Shown here piece by piece: positions 14,829-23,421 of a DNA stretch of 64,000 nt. The position numbers were made by a program, and so were the translations under genes. Origin of the DNA: Stenotrophomonas sp. WZN-1 (GTDB lineage Bacteria; Pseudomonadota; Gammaproteobacteria; Xanthomonadales; Xanthomonadaceae); the NCBI RefSeq assembly GCF_002192255.1, contig NZ_CP021768.1, forward strand, positions 3,366,001 through 3,430,000. The letters run 5' to 3'. Positions within the stretch are counted from its first letter, which is position 1. Each line of letters starts with the position of its first letter. The notes beneath the pieces are model-generated. The model saw only the letters and a program-made list of their open reading frames with translations, had not been told where the DNA came from and ran no database searches.

Positions 14829-17705
14829 ATGAAACTCAAGTCCAGCCAGCTGCGTGACGCAGTTGTGATCGCGCTTGTCGCCGGTGCCACCACCGCGACG
14901 GCCCACGCCCAGGAAGCCACCAACCTCGACCGTATCGAGGTCACCGGTTCGCGCATCCGTCAGGTCGATACCGAAACCGCCCAGCCCGTCCTGAGCATCA
15001 GCCGTGCTTCGATCGAGAAGAGCGGCTTCAAGACGGTTGCCGACGTCCTGCAGAACATCGCTGCCGCCGGCAGCCCGGCCATCAGCCGTTCCGAGCCGCT
15101 GTCCTCCGGTGAAGCCGTCGGTGGCTTCTACATCGACCTGCGCAACCTCGGTGCCGAGCGCACCCTGGTGCTGGTCGACGGCAAGCGCCTCGGCGCCAGC
15201 GTCAGCGGCCTGCAGGACGTGTCGCAGATCCCGTCGGCCATCGTCGAGCGCATCGACGTGCTGAAGGACGGCGCCTCGTCGATCTACGGCTCCGACGCGA
15301 TCGCCGGCGTGATCAACATCATCACCCGCAAGAACTTCCAGGGCCTGGAAGCCAACGCCTACGTCGGCCAGTACGGCGAAGGCGACGGCCAGAAGACCAG
15401 CTACGACTTCGTGGCCGGCTTCACCGGTGACCGTGGCTCGATCACCATCGGCGCCGAGTACGCCGAAGAAAAGGAAGTGTGGGCCAAGGACCGCTGGTTC
15501 AGCCGTTATCCGCGCACCACCTTCCACCCGGCCCAGAACTGGAGCCCGGTCAGCCAGTGGGGCACCATCATCGATCCGGACACCGATGACTGGCTGGTGC
15601 TGAATCGCGGTGGCGATTACCGCGACGTCAACCAGTACCACGACCAGGACTTCGCCGGCATCACCGGTGACACCAGCAACTCCAATACGCAGATGCACCT
15701 GCTGACGCCGACCAAGCGTCGCTCGGTGTTCGCCAACGTGCAGTACGACCTGACCGACAACATCCGCTTCGTCTCCGACCTGCTGTACACCCGTCGTGAG
15801 TCGCAGGCCCAGGTCGCCGGCTATCCGTTGCAGTCCGCGTCGTATGAGCGCCTGGGTGCCAAGTGGGACGCCGACAGCTACTACAACCCCTTCGGCAAGG
15901 ACATGGGCTTCATGCGCCGTGGCTGGGAAGTGCCGCGCCTGTCGACCAACAAGCTGACCACCTTCCGCTTCACCGGCGCCCTGCAGGGCAGCTTCCAGTT
16001 CAATGACAAGTACTTCGACTGGGAAGCCGGCTACATCTACCAGAACTCGGAGAACCAGCAGAGCCAGACCGGCAACTACAACGTGCTGGCGGTCAATGCC
16101 GCCACCGGTCCGTCGTTCTTCAACCCGGCCACCGGCCGCGTCGAGTGCGGCACCGCCGCAGGCCTGGTCGACGGTTCCAATCCGATCTACGGCCCGGGCG
16201 CCGGCGGCTGCCTGCCGTGGAACCCGGCCATTCCGTACGGCCGTACCGGTGACGGTGGCCTGACCGGCAACCCGGATCTGCAGCAGTTCCTGTTCCCGAC
16301 CACCAAGAACACCGGTGAAGTCACCACCAAGACCTACTACGCGAACATCGCCGGCAGCCTGTTCACCCTGCCCGCCGGCGACCTGGGCTTCGCGCTGGGT
16401 TACGAGTACCGCGAAGACAAGGGCTCGTACAATCCGGACGCCCTGTCGCAGACCGGCTACTCGACCGACCTGGCCGCCGGCCCGACCGGTGGTGGCTACA
16501 ACGTCAACGAAGTGTATCTGGAGCTGAATGTTCCGATCCTGGCCGACCTGCCGGGTGCCAAGGAACTGAGCTTCAACGCCGCGACGCGCTACTCGAAGTA
16601 CAACACCTTCGGCAACACCACCAACAACAAGTTCGGCCTGAAGTGGAAGCCGATCGACCAGTTGCTGGTGCGTGCGACCTACGCCGAAGGCTTCCGTGCG
16701 CCGACCATCGACAATCTGTACGGTGGCAGCTCGCAGACCTTCGCGTACTTCACCGATCCGTGCGACACCTCGTTCGGCTCAACTGATCAGCCGGGTGTCG
16801 CGGCCCGTTGTGCCGCGGCCATCGGCCCGACCGCCAGCACCTTCCGCCAGCTGCGCCAGGGCTATGTGCCGGCCAGCGGTCCGGATGAGCAGACGCCGGA
16901 TCCGTTCAATGCCGTCTCCAATCCTGACCTGACCCCGGAGAAGTCGAAGTCCAAGACCGTCGGCCTGGTGTGGAGCCCGACCTTCGCCCAGGGCCTGAAC
17001 ATGAGCCTGGACTGGTGGAACATCAAGATCACCAACACCATCGTCGTTGACAGCCCGGATGACCAGTTGAACGACTGCTACGTACTCGGCATCGCCGAGC
17101 GCTGCAACTCGTTCACCCGTGATCCGAACCGTCACAACGTGACCAACCTGACCTACGCCCCGCGTAACGCCGGTTACCAGGAAACCGAAGGCTTCGACTT
17201 CGACGTGGCATACCGCTTCGAGACCGACAGCTGGGGTACCTTCAACGCCAACCTGCAGAACAGCTACGTTACCAAGAACGTGTTGAAGACCACCAACGCG
17301 CAGCAGGTGCCGGTGTCGATCCTCAACGGCTTCGGCAGCAACTTCCGCCTGCGTTCGAACCTGGTGCTGGGCTGGGAGCGTGGCGACTGGGGCGTGACCT
17401 GGGGCACCCGTTACTTCTCCAGCGTCAAGGAGCGTTGCTACTACAGCGACGAGTGCAGCCTGCCGGACTTCGGTTCGCCGGATCCGGTGCGCGACCAGGC
17501 GATGAACAAGCGTGGTTCGACCATGTTCCACGACGTCCAGGTCTCCTGGAACGCACCGTGGAATGCGACCATCGCCGTCGGTGCGCGCAACGTGTTCGAC
17601 CACTACGGCCCGCAGATGTACTCGGCACCGAACTCGCAGTTCTCCTACTACGGTGGCTACGACATCGGTCGCTTCATGTACATGCAGTACAAGCAGAAGT
17701 TCTGA
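14829..17705 (+). CDS. TonB-dependent outer-membrane receptor
   Basis: A 958-residue receptor that imports a ligand through the outer membrane using TonB energy. It has a signal peptide ending AHAQ (about residue 28), a TonB-box-like stretch DRIEVTGSRI (about 35-44) and a plug domain to about residue 170 containing LVLVDGKRLG and the signature IDVLKDGASSIYGSDAIAG. The large beta-barrel ends in an aromatic terminal strand (MQYKQKF). The plug resembles the common xanthomonad receptors of unknown substrate, often linked to plant or polymer-derived sugars or peptides; ligand cannot be named. Monocistronic, ended by a strong terminator. Confidence 0.92.
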   Translation: MKLKSSQLRDAVVIALVAGATTATAHAQEATNLDRIEVTGSRIRQVDTETAQPVLSISRASIEKSGFKTVADVLQNIAAAGSPAISRSEPLSSGEAVGGFYIDLRNLGAERTLVLVDGKRLGASVSGLQDVSQIPSAIVERIDVLKDGASSIYGSDAIAGVINIITRKNFQGLEANAYVGQYGEGDGQKTSYDFVAGFTGDRGSITIGAEYAEEKEVWAKDRWFSRYPRTTFHPAQNWSPVSQWGTIIDPDTDDWLVLNRGGDYRDVNQYHDQDFAGITGDTSNSNTQMHLLTPTKRRSVFANVQYDLTDNIRFVSDLLYTRRESQAQVAGYPLQSASYERLGAKWDADSYYNPFGKDMGFMRRGWEVPRLSTNKLTTFRFTGALQGSFQFNDKYFDWEAGYIYQNSENQQSQTGNYNVLAVNAATGPSFFNPATGRVECGTAAGLVDGSNPIYGPGAGGCLPWNPAIPYGRTGDGGLTGNPDLQQFLFPTTKNTGEVTTKTYYANIAGSLFTLPAGDLGFALGYEYREDKGSYNPDALSQTGYSTDLAAGPTGGGYNVNEVYLELNVPILADLPGAKELSFNAATRYSKYNTFGNTTNNKFGLKWKPIDQLLVRATYAEGFRAPTIDNLYGGSSQTFAYFTDPCDTSFGSTDQPGVAARCAAAIGPTASTFRQLRQGYVPASGPDEQTPDPFNAVSNPDLTPEKSKSKTVGLVWSPTFAQGLNMSLDWWNIKITNTIVVDSPDDQLNDCYVLGIAERCNSFTRDPNRHNVTNLTYAPRNAGYQETEGFDFDVAYRFETDSWGTFNANLQNSYVTKNVLKTTNAQQVPVSILNGFGSNFRLRSNLVLGWERGDWGVTWGTRYFSSVKERCYYSDECSLPDFGSPDPVRDQAMNKRGSTMFHDVQVSWNAPWNATIAVGARNVFDHYGPQMYSAPNSQFSYYGGYDIGRFMYMQYKQKF

Positions 17706-17730
17706 TCGGCAGTCTGATCAGCTGATGCAG

Positions 17731-17760
17731 CAACGGCCCCGCAAGGGGCCGTTGTTCTTT
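17731..17760 (+). terminator. intrinsic terminator of the TonB receptor
   Basis: Perfect stem CAACGGCCCC/GGGGCCGTTG with loop GCAA followed by TTCTTT, 26 bases after the stop codon. Confidence 0.88.
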
Positions 17761-17791
17761 GTACGCCATGGAAGGAGGCTGGCCGACGCGC

Positions 17792-17822
17792 AAAAAAAAG
17801 GCCGCGGCATCGCCGCGGCCTT
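17792..17822 (-). terminator. intrinsic terminator of the TetR gene
   Basis: On the minus strand, a GC-rich stem AAGGCCGCGGC/GCCGCGGCCTT with a three-base loop is followed by eight U residues. It lies 24 bases after the TetR stop. Confidence 0.88.
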
Positions 17823-17845
17823 GCTTCGGCATCATTCCCGGGCGC

Positions 17846-18448
17846 TCATCCGTTCGGAATCAGCGTCTCGATCAGATGCTCGACGTACGCTTCGAAATCC
17901 TCGCGCGCCTGCTTGGGCTGCTGCAGCTGCAACGACAACTGCAGGAAGCCGACGTAGGCGGCATAGGCCAGGCGCGCGCGATGGCGTGCATCGGTCGAGC
18001 TGAGCCCGGCCTGGCGGAACGAGGCGACCAGATAATCGAGGCGGCGCTGCGAGACGCGGTCGATCACCGGCCGCACCATCGGATGGTCCAACGCCTTCAG
18101 CAGCTCGCTGTAGATGATGTGCGGCTGCACTTCATGCGCCACCATCTGGAACAGCTGGCGCAGGCGCACGCGCGGATCCGGCACGTCTTCCAGGCTGCCG
18201 AACACCTGTTCCTGTTCGAACAGTTCCCAGCGCTCCAGCGCCGCCTGCAGCAATGCATCGCGCGAAGGGAAATGCCAGTAGAAACTGCCCTTGGTGACAC
18301 CAAGCCGCCGTGCCAGCGGCTCCACCGCGACGGCGCCGACACCTTGTTCAGCAATCAGATCGAGGGCCGCCTGGGCCCAGTCTTCGGCACTCAGGCGGCT
18401 GTTGCGGCCGGCGCGCGGTTCGCCGGCGGAAGCGTCAGGTTGATTCAT
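17846..18448 (-). CDS. TetR-family transcriptional regulator
   Basis: A 200-residue TetR repressor. The N-terminal helix-turn-helix is in VEPLARRLGVTKGSFYWHF (about residues 45-63), and the C-terminal part is a ligand-binding helical domain. The ATG at 18448 was chosen; codons further upstream in frame are shadow sequence. It is transcribed divergently from a hydrolase-fadE pair. The shared 153-bp region carries two palindromes that overlap the hydrolase promoter, so it probably represses those genes and responds to an acyl-CoA or related lipid ligand. The ligand is an inference from context only. Confidence 0.9.
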   Translation of the reverse strand: MNQPDASAGEPRAGRNSRLSAEDWAQAALDLIAEQGVGAVAVEPLARRLGVTKGSFYWHFPSRDALLQAALERWELFEQEQVFGSLEDVPDPRVRLRQLFQMVAHEVQPHIIYSELLKALDHPMVRPVIDRVSQRRLDYLVASFRQAGLSSTDARHRARLAYAAYVGFLQLSLQLQQPKQAREDFEAYVEHLIETLIPNG

Positions 18449-18553
18449 GGGCTGATTTAACCATACGCCGGGGTTCGTTGCAGTACGCGGTTGCGGTCGA
18501 AACCGTCGCAGGGGCTCCGGGGCGGTCCATTCAGGCGCCTTCCGCAGTGCACC

Positions 18554-18604
18554 ATACCGTACAGTATTGACTTCCCCCCGAAGCAATCCATACTAGCAAG
18601 TATG
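18554..18604 (+). promoter_or_regulatory. promoter and two palindromic operators of the hydrolase-fadE operon
   Basis: -35 TTGACT (18567-18572), 16-base spacer and -10 CATACT (18589-18594). One near-palindrome, ATACCGTACAGTAT (18554-18567), abuts the -35. A second, CATACT-AGCA-AGTATG (18589-18604), covers the -10 and the start codon. Both share ATAC/GTAT half-sites and suit a dimeric TetR repressor. The predicted transcript start is within a base or two of the ATG at 18602, implying a leaderless mRNA. Confidence 0.6.
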
Positions 18605-19519
18605 GTTACGTCCCCACCTCCCGCTGCGTTCCATGACCTGCGCCTGGACGCCGCCCATGGCGCCCGCCTGGCAGCCACCGCCAGCGACCATGGCCGACGC
18701 GGCCGGGTGCTGTTCGCGCATGGCTTCGGCCAGACCCGCCACGCCTGGAATGCCACCGCCCGCGCACTGAACGCGGCCGGCCTGCAGACGCTGGCCTATG
18801 ACGCCCGCGGCCACGGCGATTCGGACTGGAATGCCGCCGACCTGCCCTATCACGGCGAACAGTTCGCCGATGACCTGATCGTGCTGGCCGGCGAGCAGCC
18901 GCGCCCGCCGGTACTGGTTGCAGCATCGATGGGCGGGCTGTTCGGCCTGTTGGCCGAATCACGCTGGCCGGGCCTGTTCTCGGCGATGGTGCTGGTCGAC
19001 ATCACCCCGCGCTGGGACACGGCAGGCGTCGAGCGCATCCTGGCCTTCATGACCGCCCATCCCGACGGCTTCGCCTCGCTGACCCAGGCCGCTGACGTGA
19101 TTTCGGCGTACATGCCGCACCGTCCGCGCAAATCCGAGCAGTCGCTGCGTGCACTGCTGCGCGAGGACGGCCATGGCCGCTGGCGCTGGCATTGGGACCC
19201 GCGCCTGGTGGCCGAGCTGGCCCGCGACAGCGAGCAGCACCAGGACGCACTGGCCGAGGCCGCGCGCCAGGTGAAGTGCCCGCTGCTGCTGGTCAGTGGC
19301 GGACGCAGCGACCTGGTCACGCCGCAGACCGTGGCCGAATTCCTGGCGTTGGCGCCGCATGCGCGCCATGTGCAGCTGCCGCAGGCCACTCACATGGTCG
19401 CGGGCGATGACAACGACGCCTTTACCGCTACTGTGTTGGACTATCTGGACGTGTTGCCCGCAGCGGACGCTGCGGCTTCGTCCGCCACAAACGAGCACGT
19501 CACCGGAGCACGCTCATGA
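18602..19519 (+). CDS. alpha/beta hydrolase, probable lipid-related esterase/thioesterase
   Basis: A 305-residue alpha/beta hydrolase. HGFGQTRHAW provides the oxyanion region and the nucleophile is the Ser in VAASMGG. The acid is probably the Asp in GGRSDLVTP and the base the His in ATHMVAG. Its stop overlaps the fadE start (ATGA), so the two are translationally coupled and probably act on the same acyl substrate, for example releasing an acyl group for beta-oxidation. There is no Shine-Dalgarno before the ATG, which fits the leaderless start suggested by the promoter position. Confidence 0.88.
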   Translation: MVTSPPPAAFHDLRLDAAHGARLAATASDHGRRGRVLFAHGFGQTRHAWNATARALNAAGLQTLAYDARGHGDSDWNAADLPYHGEQFADDLIVLAGEQPRPPVLVAASMGGLFGLLAESRWPGLFSAMVLVDITPRWDTAGVERILAFMTAHPDGFASLTQAADVISAYMPHRPRKSEQSLRALLREDGHGRWRWHWDPRLVAELARDSEQHQDALAEAARQVKCPLLLVSGGRSDLVTPQTVAEFLALAPHARHVQLPQATHMVAGDDNDAFTATVLDYLDVLPAADAAASSATNEHVTGARS

Positions 19520-21993
19520 GCATCGTTCTTCCCTTCCTCGCCCTGCTGCTGGCAGGCGCGTTCGTCGCCTACCACCGCATGCGGCTGGTTACCTGGACGC
19601 TGATCAGCGTGGCCCTGCTGGCCGCCTGCTGGTTCATTCCCTACGTCAACCAGACCGCCACGATCGTCGCGGCCGCCGTGCTGGCCGTCATCGCCGTGCC
19701 GCTGCTGCTGCCGTTCATCCGCAAGCCGCTGCTGACCGGCCCGATGATGAAGGTGTTCCGCAAGGTGCTGCCGCCGCTGTCGCAGACCGAGCGCATCGCA
19801 CTGGAAACCGGTTCGGTCGGTTTCGAGGGCGAACTGTTCACCGGTGATCCGGACTGGAACATCCTGCTCAACTATCCCAAGCCGCAGCTGACCGCCGAAG
19901 AACAGGCCTTCCTTGATGGCCCGGTCGAAGAGCTGTGCACGATGGTCAACGACTGGGAAATCACCCACGTCCACGCGGACCTGCCGCCGGAGCTGTGGGC
20001 CTTCATCAAGAAGAACAAGTTCTTCGGCATGATCATCCCGAAGGAATATGGCGGCCTGGGCTTCTCCGCGCTGGCCCACCACAAGGTGATCCAGAAGCTG
20101 GCCTCGGTGTCCTCGGTGGTCAGCTCCACCGTCGGCGTGCCCAACTCGCTGGGCCCGGGTGAACTGCTGGTGCATTACGGTACCCAGGAACAGAAGGACC
20201 AGTACCTGCCGCGCCTGGCCGATGGCCGCGAAGTGCCCTGCTTCGGCCTGACCGGCCCGTTCGCCGGTTCCGACGCCACCTCGATTCCGGACTACGGCAT
20301 CGTCTGCAAGGGCGAGTGGAACGGCGAGCAGGTGCTCGGCGTCAAGCTAACCTTCGACAAGCGCTACATCACCCTGGCTCCGGTCGCTTCGCTGATCGGC
20401 CTGGCCTTCCGCATGTACGACCCGGATGGCCTGATCGGCGATACCCGCGACATCGGCATCACCCTCGGCCTGCTGCCGCGCGACACCGCCGGTGTTGAAA
20501 TCGGCCGTCGCCACTTCCCGCTGAACTCGACGTTCCAGAACGGCCCGATCCGCGGCAAGGACGTGTTCATTCCGCTGACCCAGCTGATCGGTGGCGCAGC
20601 CATGGCCGGCAAGGGCTGGAACATGCTCAACGAGTGCCTGGCCGTAGGCCGCTCGATCACCCTGCCGTCCACCGCCAGCGGCGGTGCCAAGGCCGGTGCC
20701 GCCGTGACCGGCGCCTATGCGCGCATCCGCAAGCAGTTCGGCCTGTCGGTTGGCCGCTTCGAGGGCGTGGAAGAAGCACTGGCCCGCATCGGCGGCAAGG
20801 CCTACAAGATCAGCGCGCTGTCGCAGGCCACCGCCGCCGCGGTTGACCGTGGCGATGTTCCGTCGGTGCCGTCGGCGATCGCCAAGTACCACTGCACCAG
20901 CATGAGCCGCGAAGTGATCTCGGACATGATGGACGTGATCGGCGGCAAGGGCATCATCCTGGGGCCGCGCAACTTCGCCGGCCGCAGCTGGCAGGCCGCG
21001 CCGATCGCGATCACCGTGGAAGGCGCCAACATCATGACCCGCAGCCTGCTGATCTTCGGCCAGGGTGCGATCCTCTGCCACCCGTGGGTGCTGAAGGAAA
21101 TGAAGGCCGCGCAGGATCCGGATACCCGTGCCGGCCTGCAGGACTTCGACCGCAGCCTGTTCGGCCACATCCGCTTCGGCATCTCCAATGCCGTGCGTTC
21201 GTTCTGGTTCGGCCTGACCGGCGCGCGCTTCGGTGCCGCCCCGGGCGATGCCTATACCCGCCGCTACTTCCGCAAGCTGGACCGCTACTCGGCCAACCTG
21301 GCGCTGATGGCCGACATCTCGATGATGACCCTCGGCGGCAAGCTGAAGTTCAAGGAATCGCTGTCCGGCCGCCTGGGTGACGTGCTGAGCCATGTCTACA
21401 TGACCAGCGCCATGCTCAAGCGCTACCACGACGAAGGCGCACCGCAGGCCGACCAGCCGCTGCTGGCCTGGGCCTTCCATGACAGCGTGCACAAGATCGA
21501 AGAGTCGCTGTCGGCCGCACTGCGCAACTTCCCGATCCGTCCGATCGGCTGGCTGATGTGGGCGCTGATCTTCCCGCTGGGCCGTCGCGCCGAGGCCCCG
21601 GGCGACCGCCTGAGCCGCCGTGTTGCCGCCCTGCTGATGGCACCGAATGAAGCCCGCGACCGTCTGGCCAGTGGCGTGTTCCTGACCCCGTGCGAGAACA
21701 ACCCGGGCGGACGCATCAACAGCTACCTGAGCAAGGCGATCATGGCCGAGCCGGTGGAGCGCAAGTTCCTGAAGGCGCTGAAGAGCAAGGGCATCGAAGC
21801 GCTGGACTTCAAGAGCCAGCTGGATGAAGCCGTGGCCGAGGGCGTGATCACCCAGGACGAGCGCAGCCTGCTGGAAGAGCTGCGTACGCTGACCCTGGAC
21901 ACCATCACCGTGGACGACTTCGACACCCACGAACTGCGCGCGGCCAGCTACTACGACCGCCAGCACAAGGATCCGCACTCGCAGGCGGCCTGA
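19516..21993 (+). CDS. fadE: acyl-CoA dehydrogenase, FadE type
   Basis: An 825-residue FAD-dependent acyl-CoA dehydrogenase carrying out the first step of fatty-acid beta-oxidation. It matches the large proteobacterial FadE form: two N-terminal membrane segments (about residues 5-20 and 28-70), a central acyl-CoA dehydrogenase core (about 120-500, with KEYGGLGFSALAHH and GLTGPFAGSDATS) and a C-terminal DUF1974-type extension. Length agrees with E. coli FadE (about 814). It is coupled to the upstream hydrolase and probably under the divergent TetR regulator. Confidence 0.94.
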   Translation: MSIVLPFLALLLAGAFVAYHRMRLVTWTLISVALLAACWFIPYVNQTATIVAAAVLAVIAVPLLLPFIRKPLLTGPMMKVFRKVLPPLSQTERIALETGSVGFEGELFTGDPDWNILLNYPKPQLTAEEQAFLDGPVEELCTMVNDWEITHVHADLPPELWAFIKKNKFFGMIIPKEYGGLGFSALAHHKVIQKLASVSSVVSSTVGVPNSLGPGELLVHYGTQEQKDQYLPRLADGREVPCFGLTGPFAGSDATSIPDYGIVCKGEWNGEQVLGVKLTFDKRYITLAPVASLIGLAFRMYDPDGLIGDTRDIGITLGLLPRDTAGVEIGRRHFPLNSTFQNGPIRGKDVFIPLTQLIGGAAMAGKGWNMLNECLAVGRSITLPSTASGGAKAGAAVTGAYARIRKQFGLSVGRFEGVEEALARIGGKAYKISALSQATAAAVDRGDVPSVPSAIAKYHCTSMSREVISDMMDVIGGKGIILGPRNFAGRSWQAAPIAITVEGANIMTRSLLIFGQGAILCHPWVLKEMKAAQDPDTRAGLQDFDRSLFGHIRFGISNAVRSFWFGLTGARFGAAPGDAYTRRYFRKLDRYSANLALMADISMMTLGGKLKFKESLSGRLGDVLSHVYMTSAMLKRYHDEGAPQADQPLLAWAFHDSVHKIEESLSAALRNFPIRPIGWLMWALIFPLGRRAEAPGDRLSRRVAALLMAPNEARDRLASGVFLTPCENNPGGRINSYLSKAIMAEPVERKFLKALKSKGIEALDFKSQLDEAVAEGVITQDERSLLEELRTLTLDTITVDDFDTHELRAASYYDRQHKDPHSQAA

Positions 21994-22015
21994 TCGCCCG
22001 CGACACGCGTTGCCT

Positions 22016-22041
22016 CGACGGCGGGCCTCGGCCCGCCGTCG
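22016..22041. terminator. GC hairpin after fadE
   Basis: CGACGGCGGGC/GCCCGCCGTCG perfect stem with a four-base loop, followed only by CTTTATCC. The poor T tract suggests partial termination or read-through into the next gene. Confidence 0.55.
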
Positions 22042-22068
22042 CTTTATCCGCCGACCGGAATATCCACC

Positions 22069-22536
22069 ATGTCCACGCCCCTGCTCTCGCTTTACCACCG
22101 CCTGCAGCGCTGGCCCGCCGGCAACTGGCTGTTCTCGCGTGCGGTGTGCTTCAAGGCGCCCTACTTCGCCAGCATCGCGCCGCGCATCACCCGCCTGGAA
22201 CACGGCCGCTGCGAAGGCACGCTGGCCGACCGCCGCAGGGTGCGCAACCACATCGGCACGGTGCACGCCATCGCGATGTGCAACCTGGCCGAACTGACCG
22301 CCGGGCTGATGGTCGACGCCTCGCTGCCGAAGGGCATGCGCTGGATCCCGAAAGGAATGCAGGTTCAGTACCTGGCCAAGGCACGTGGCACGCTGCAGGC
22401 GGTGGCGTTGCCAGCGCAGCCGATTGCCGTTGCGGCCGAGGGCTATGCGCTGCCGGTGACGGTGAGCGTGCGCGACCGTGCGGGCACCGAGGTGTTCAGC
22501 GCGGTCATCGACATGTGGATGTCGCCGGCGAAGTAG
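22069..22536 (+). CDS. DUF4442 / hot-dog-fold thioesterase-like protein
   Basis: A 155-residue protein of the DUF4442 family with a hot-dog (acyl-CoA thioesterase-like) fold. The helix-bearing segment HIGTVHAIAMCNLAELTAGL and the GMRWIPKGMQVQYLAKARG strand pair are the recognisable parts. Family members are proposed to act on acyl thioesters; no assayed activity is claimed here. Its place directly downstream of fadE fits a role in lipid catabolism. A type 2 composite palindrome follows the stop codon. Confidence 0.82.
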   Translation: MSTPLLSLYHRLQRWPAGNWLFSRAVCFKAPYFASIAPRITRLEHGRCEGTLADRRRVRNHIGTVHAIAMCNLAELTAGLMVDASLPKGMRWIPKGMQVQYLAKARGTLQAVALPAQPIAVAAEGYALPVTVSVRDRAGTEVFSAVIDMWMSPAK

Positions 22537-22598
22537 GGTTCCCGCGAACGGCGCAGCCCCTCGTGGGTGGACGGTTGGTCACGGAAAGCCTGGGTTTG

Positions 22599-22700
22599 GC
22601 TGGGGGCGGTGGTTTCGCGGGGGACGCCGTGAACCCGTCCGTGGGGGCTTGGCCGCGGCATCCATGCCGCGGACACCCCCGCGAACCCACCGCCCCCAGC
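22599..22700 (-). repeat. large composite palindrome, copy C (type 2)
   Basis: Arms 22599-22623 and 22676-22700 are complementary over 25 bases with one mismatch. Inside lie the conserved ACGCCGTGAACCC core and the perfect hairpin CCGCGGCAT/ATGCCGCGG. The gene-proximal flank after the DUF4442 stop is CAGCCCCTCGTGG. The other side opens with CTCTGACAG (22701-22709). It forms an inverted pair with copy D. Confidence 0.85.
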
Positions 22701-22877
22701 CTCTGACAGATCTCTGCGGCGTCCAGCCCACGGAAGAGAAAAAAGAAGAGCAACAGCAAAAGCGGCCCACCGGCCGCATTTTTTCATGCACGCAGAACCC
22801 ACGAGCGCAGCGACCCGCTGTTGCCCTTGATCTTCTCTTTTCTTCTCCGTGGGCTGGCCGCGCACGGAACCTGTCAG
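22701..22877. other. spacer between inverted palindromes C and D
   Basis: The spacer mirrors itself around about 22790. The left half has CTCTGACAG, CCCACGG and an AAGAGAAAAAAGAAGAG purine tract. The right half has TCTTCTCTTTTCTTCTCC, CCGTGGG, CACGG and CTGTCAG. No gene is seen. Confidence 0.7.
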
Positions 22878-22983
22878 GGGTGTGGCGGGTGGGCCGTGCA
22901 GGGGCGTTGGCGCCACGGATGGCGCCATCGAGCTTACATGGACGTACTTGCAGCGTCCCCTGCACGGCCCGCCCGCCACACCC
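22878..22983 (+). repeat. large composite palindrome, copy D (type 1, degenerate core)
   Basis: Arms 22878-22904 and 22957-22983 are complementary over 27 bases with one mismatch that would be a G-U pair in RNA. The GGCGCCA/TGGCGCC inner hairpin is kept, but the CCCATCC core hairpin is eroded to CTTACATGGACGTAC. The gene-proximal flank CCACGAGGGGCTGCGCC ends at the DUF1304 stop. Confidence 0.82.
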
Positions 22984-23040
22984 ATCACATGACCCGCTCT
23001 ACGCGACCACCCCACGAGGGGCTGCGCCGTTGGCTGGAAA

Positions 23041-23391
23041 CTACGCTACCGCGCGAAACACCAACGCCAGGATCGCCGGCACCGCCTGGATCATGAAAAT
23101 GCGGCGGCTCACGCTGTAGGCGCCATAGCACCCGGCCACCACCACGCAGGCCAGCGAGAACGTCACCAGCACCGGCTGATCGATCAGCAGCCCCACCACG
23201 ATGCCCGCCGCCAGGAAGCCGTTGTACAAGCCCTGGTTGGCCGCCAGCACGCGCGTGGTCTCGGCCTTCTCCGGCGTGTTGCGGAAGGTCTTCAGGCCCA
23301 GTGGACGGGCCCACAGGAACATCTCCAGCACCAGGAAGTACAGGTGCAGCACCGCGACCAGCACGGTCAGCAGCAGCGCGATCAGCGACAT
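23041..23391 (-). CDS. DUF1304 small membrane protein
   Basis: A 116-residue inner-membrane protein of the DUF1304 family with about four hydrophobic helices. Signatures are LHLYFLVLEMFLWA near the N-terminus, the soluble loop with KTFRNTPEKAE, and LAANQGLYNGFLAAG. Function of the family is not established. A strong ribosome-binding site (GAGGAGAG) precedes the ATG. It follows the MFS gene by 30 bases on the same strand and is probably co-transcribed with it. Confidence 0.88.
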   Translation of the reverse strand: MSLIALLLTVLVAVLHLYFLVLEMFLWARPLGLKTFRNTPEKAETTRVLAANQGLYNGFLAAGIVVGLLIDQPVLVTFSLACVVVAGCYGAYSVSRRIFMIQAVPAILALVFRAVA

Positions 23392-23421
23392 CGTTTCTCT
23401 CCTCGGGAAGATGGGGCCGCG

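Noticed and set aside
22542..22965. Short ORFs within palindromes C and D encoding Arg/Pro-rich peptides
   Set aside because: They recur in several frames and both strands wherever the palindrome family occurs, so they follow from the repeat sequence rather than coding selection.
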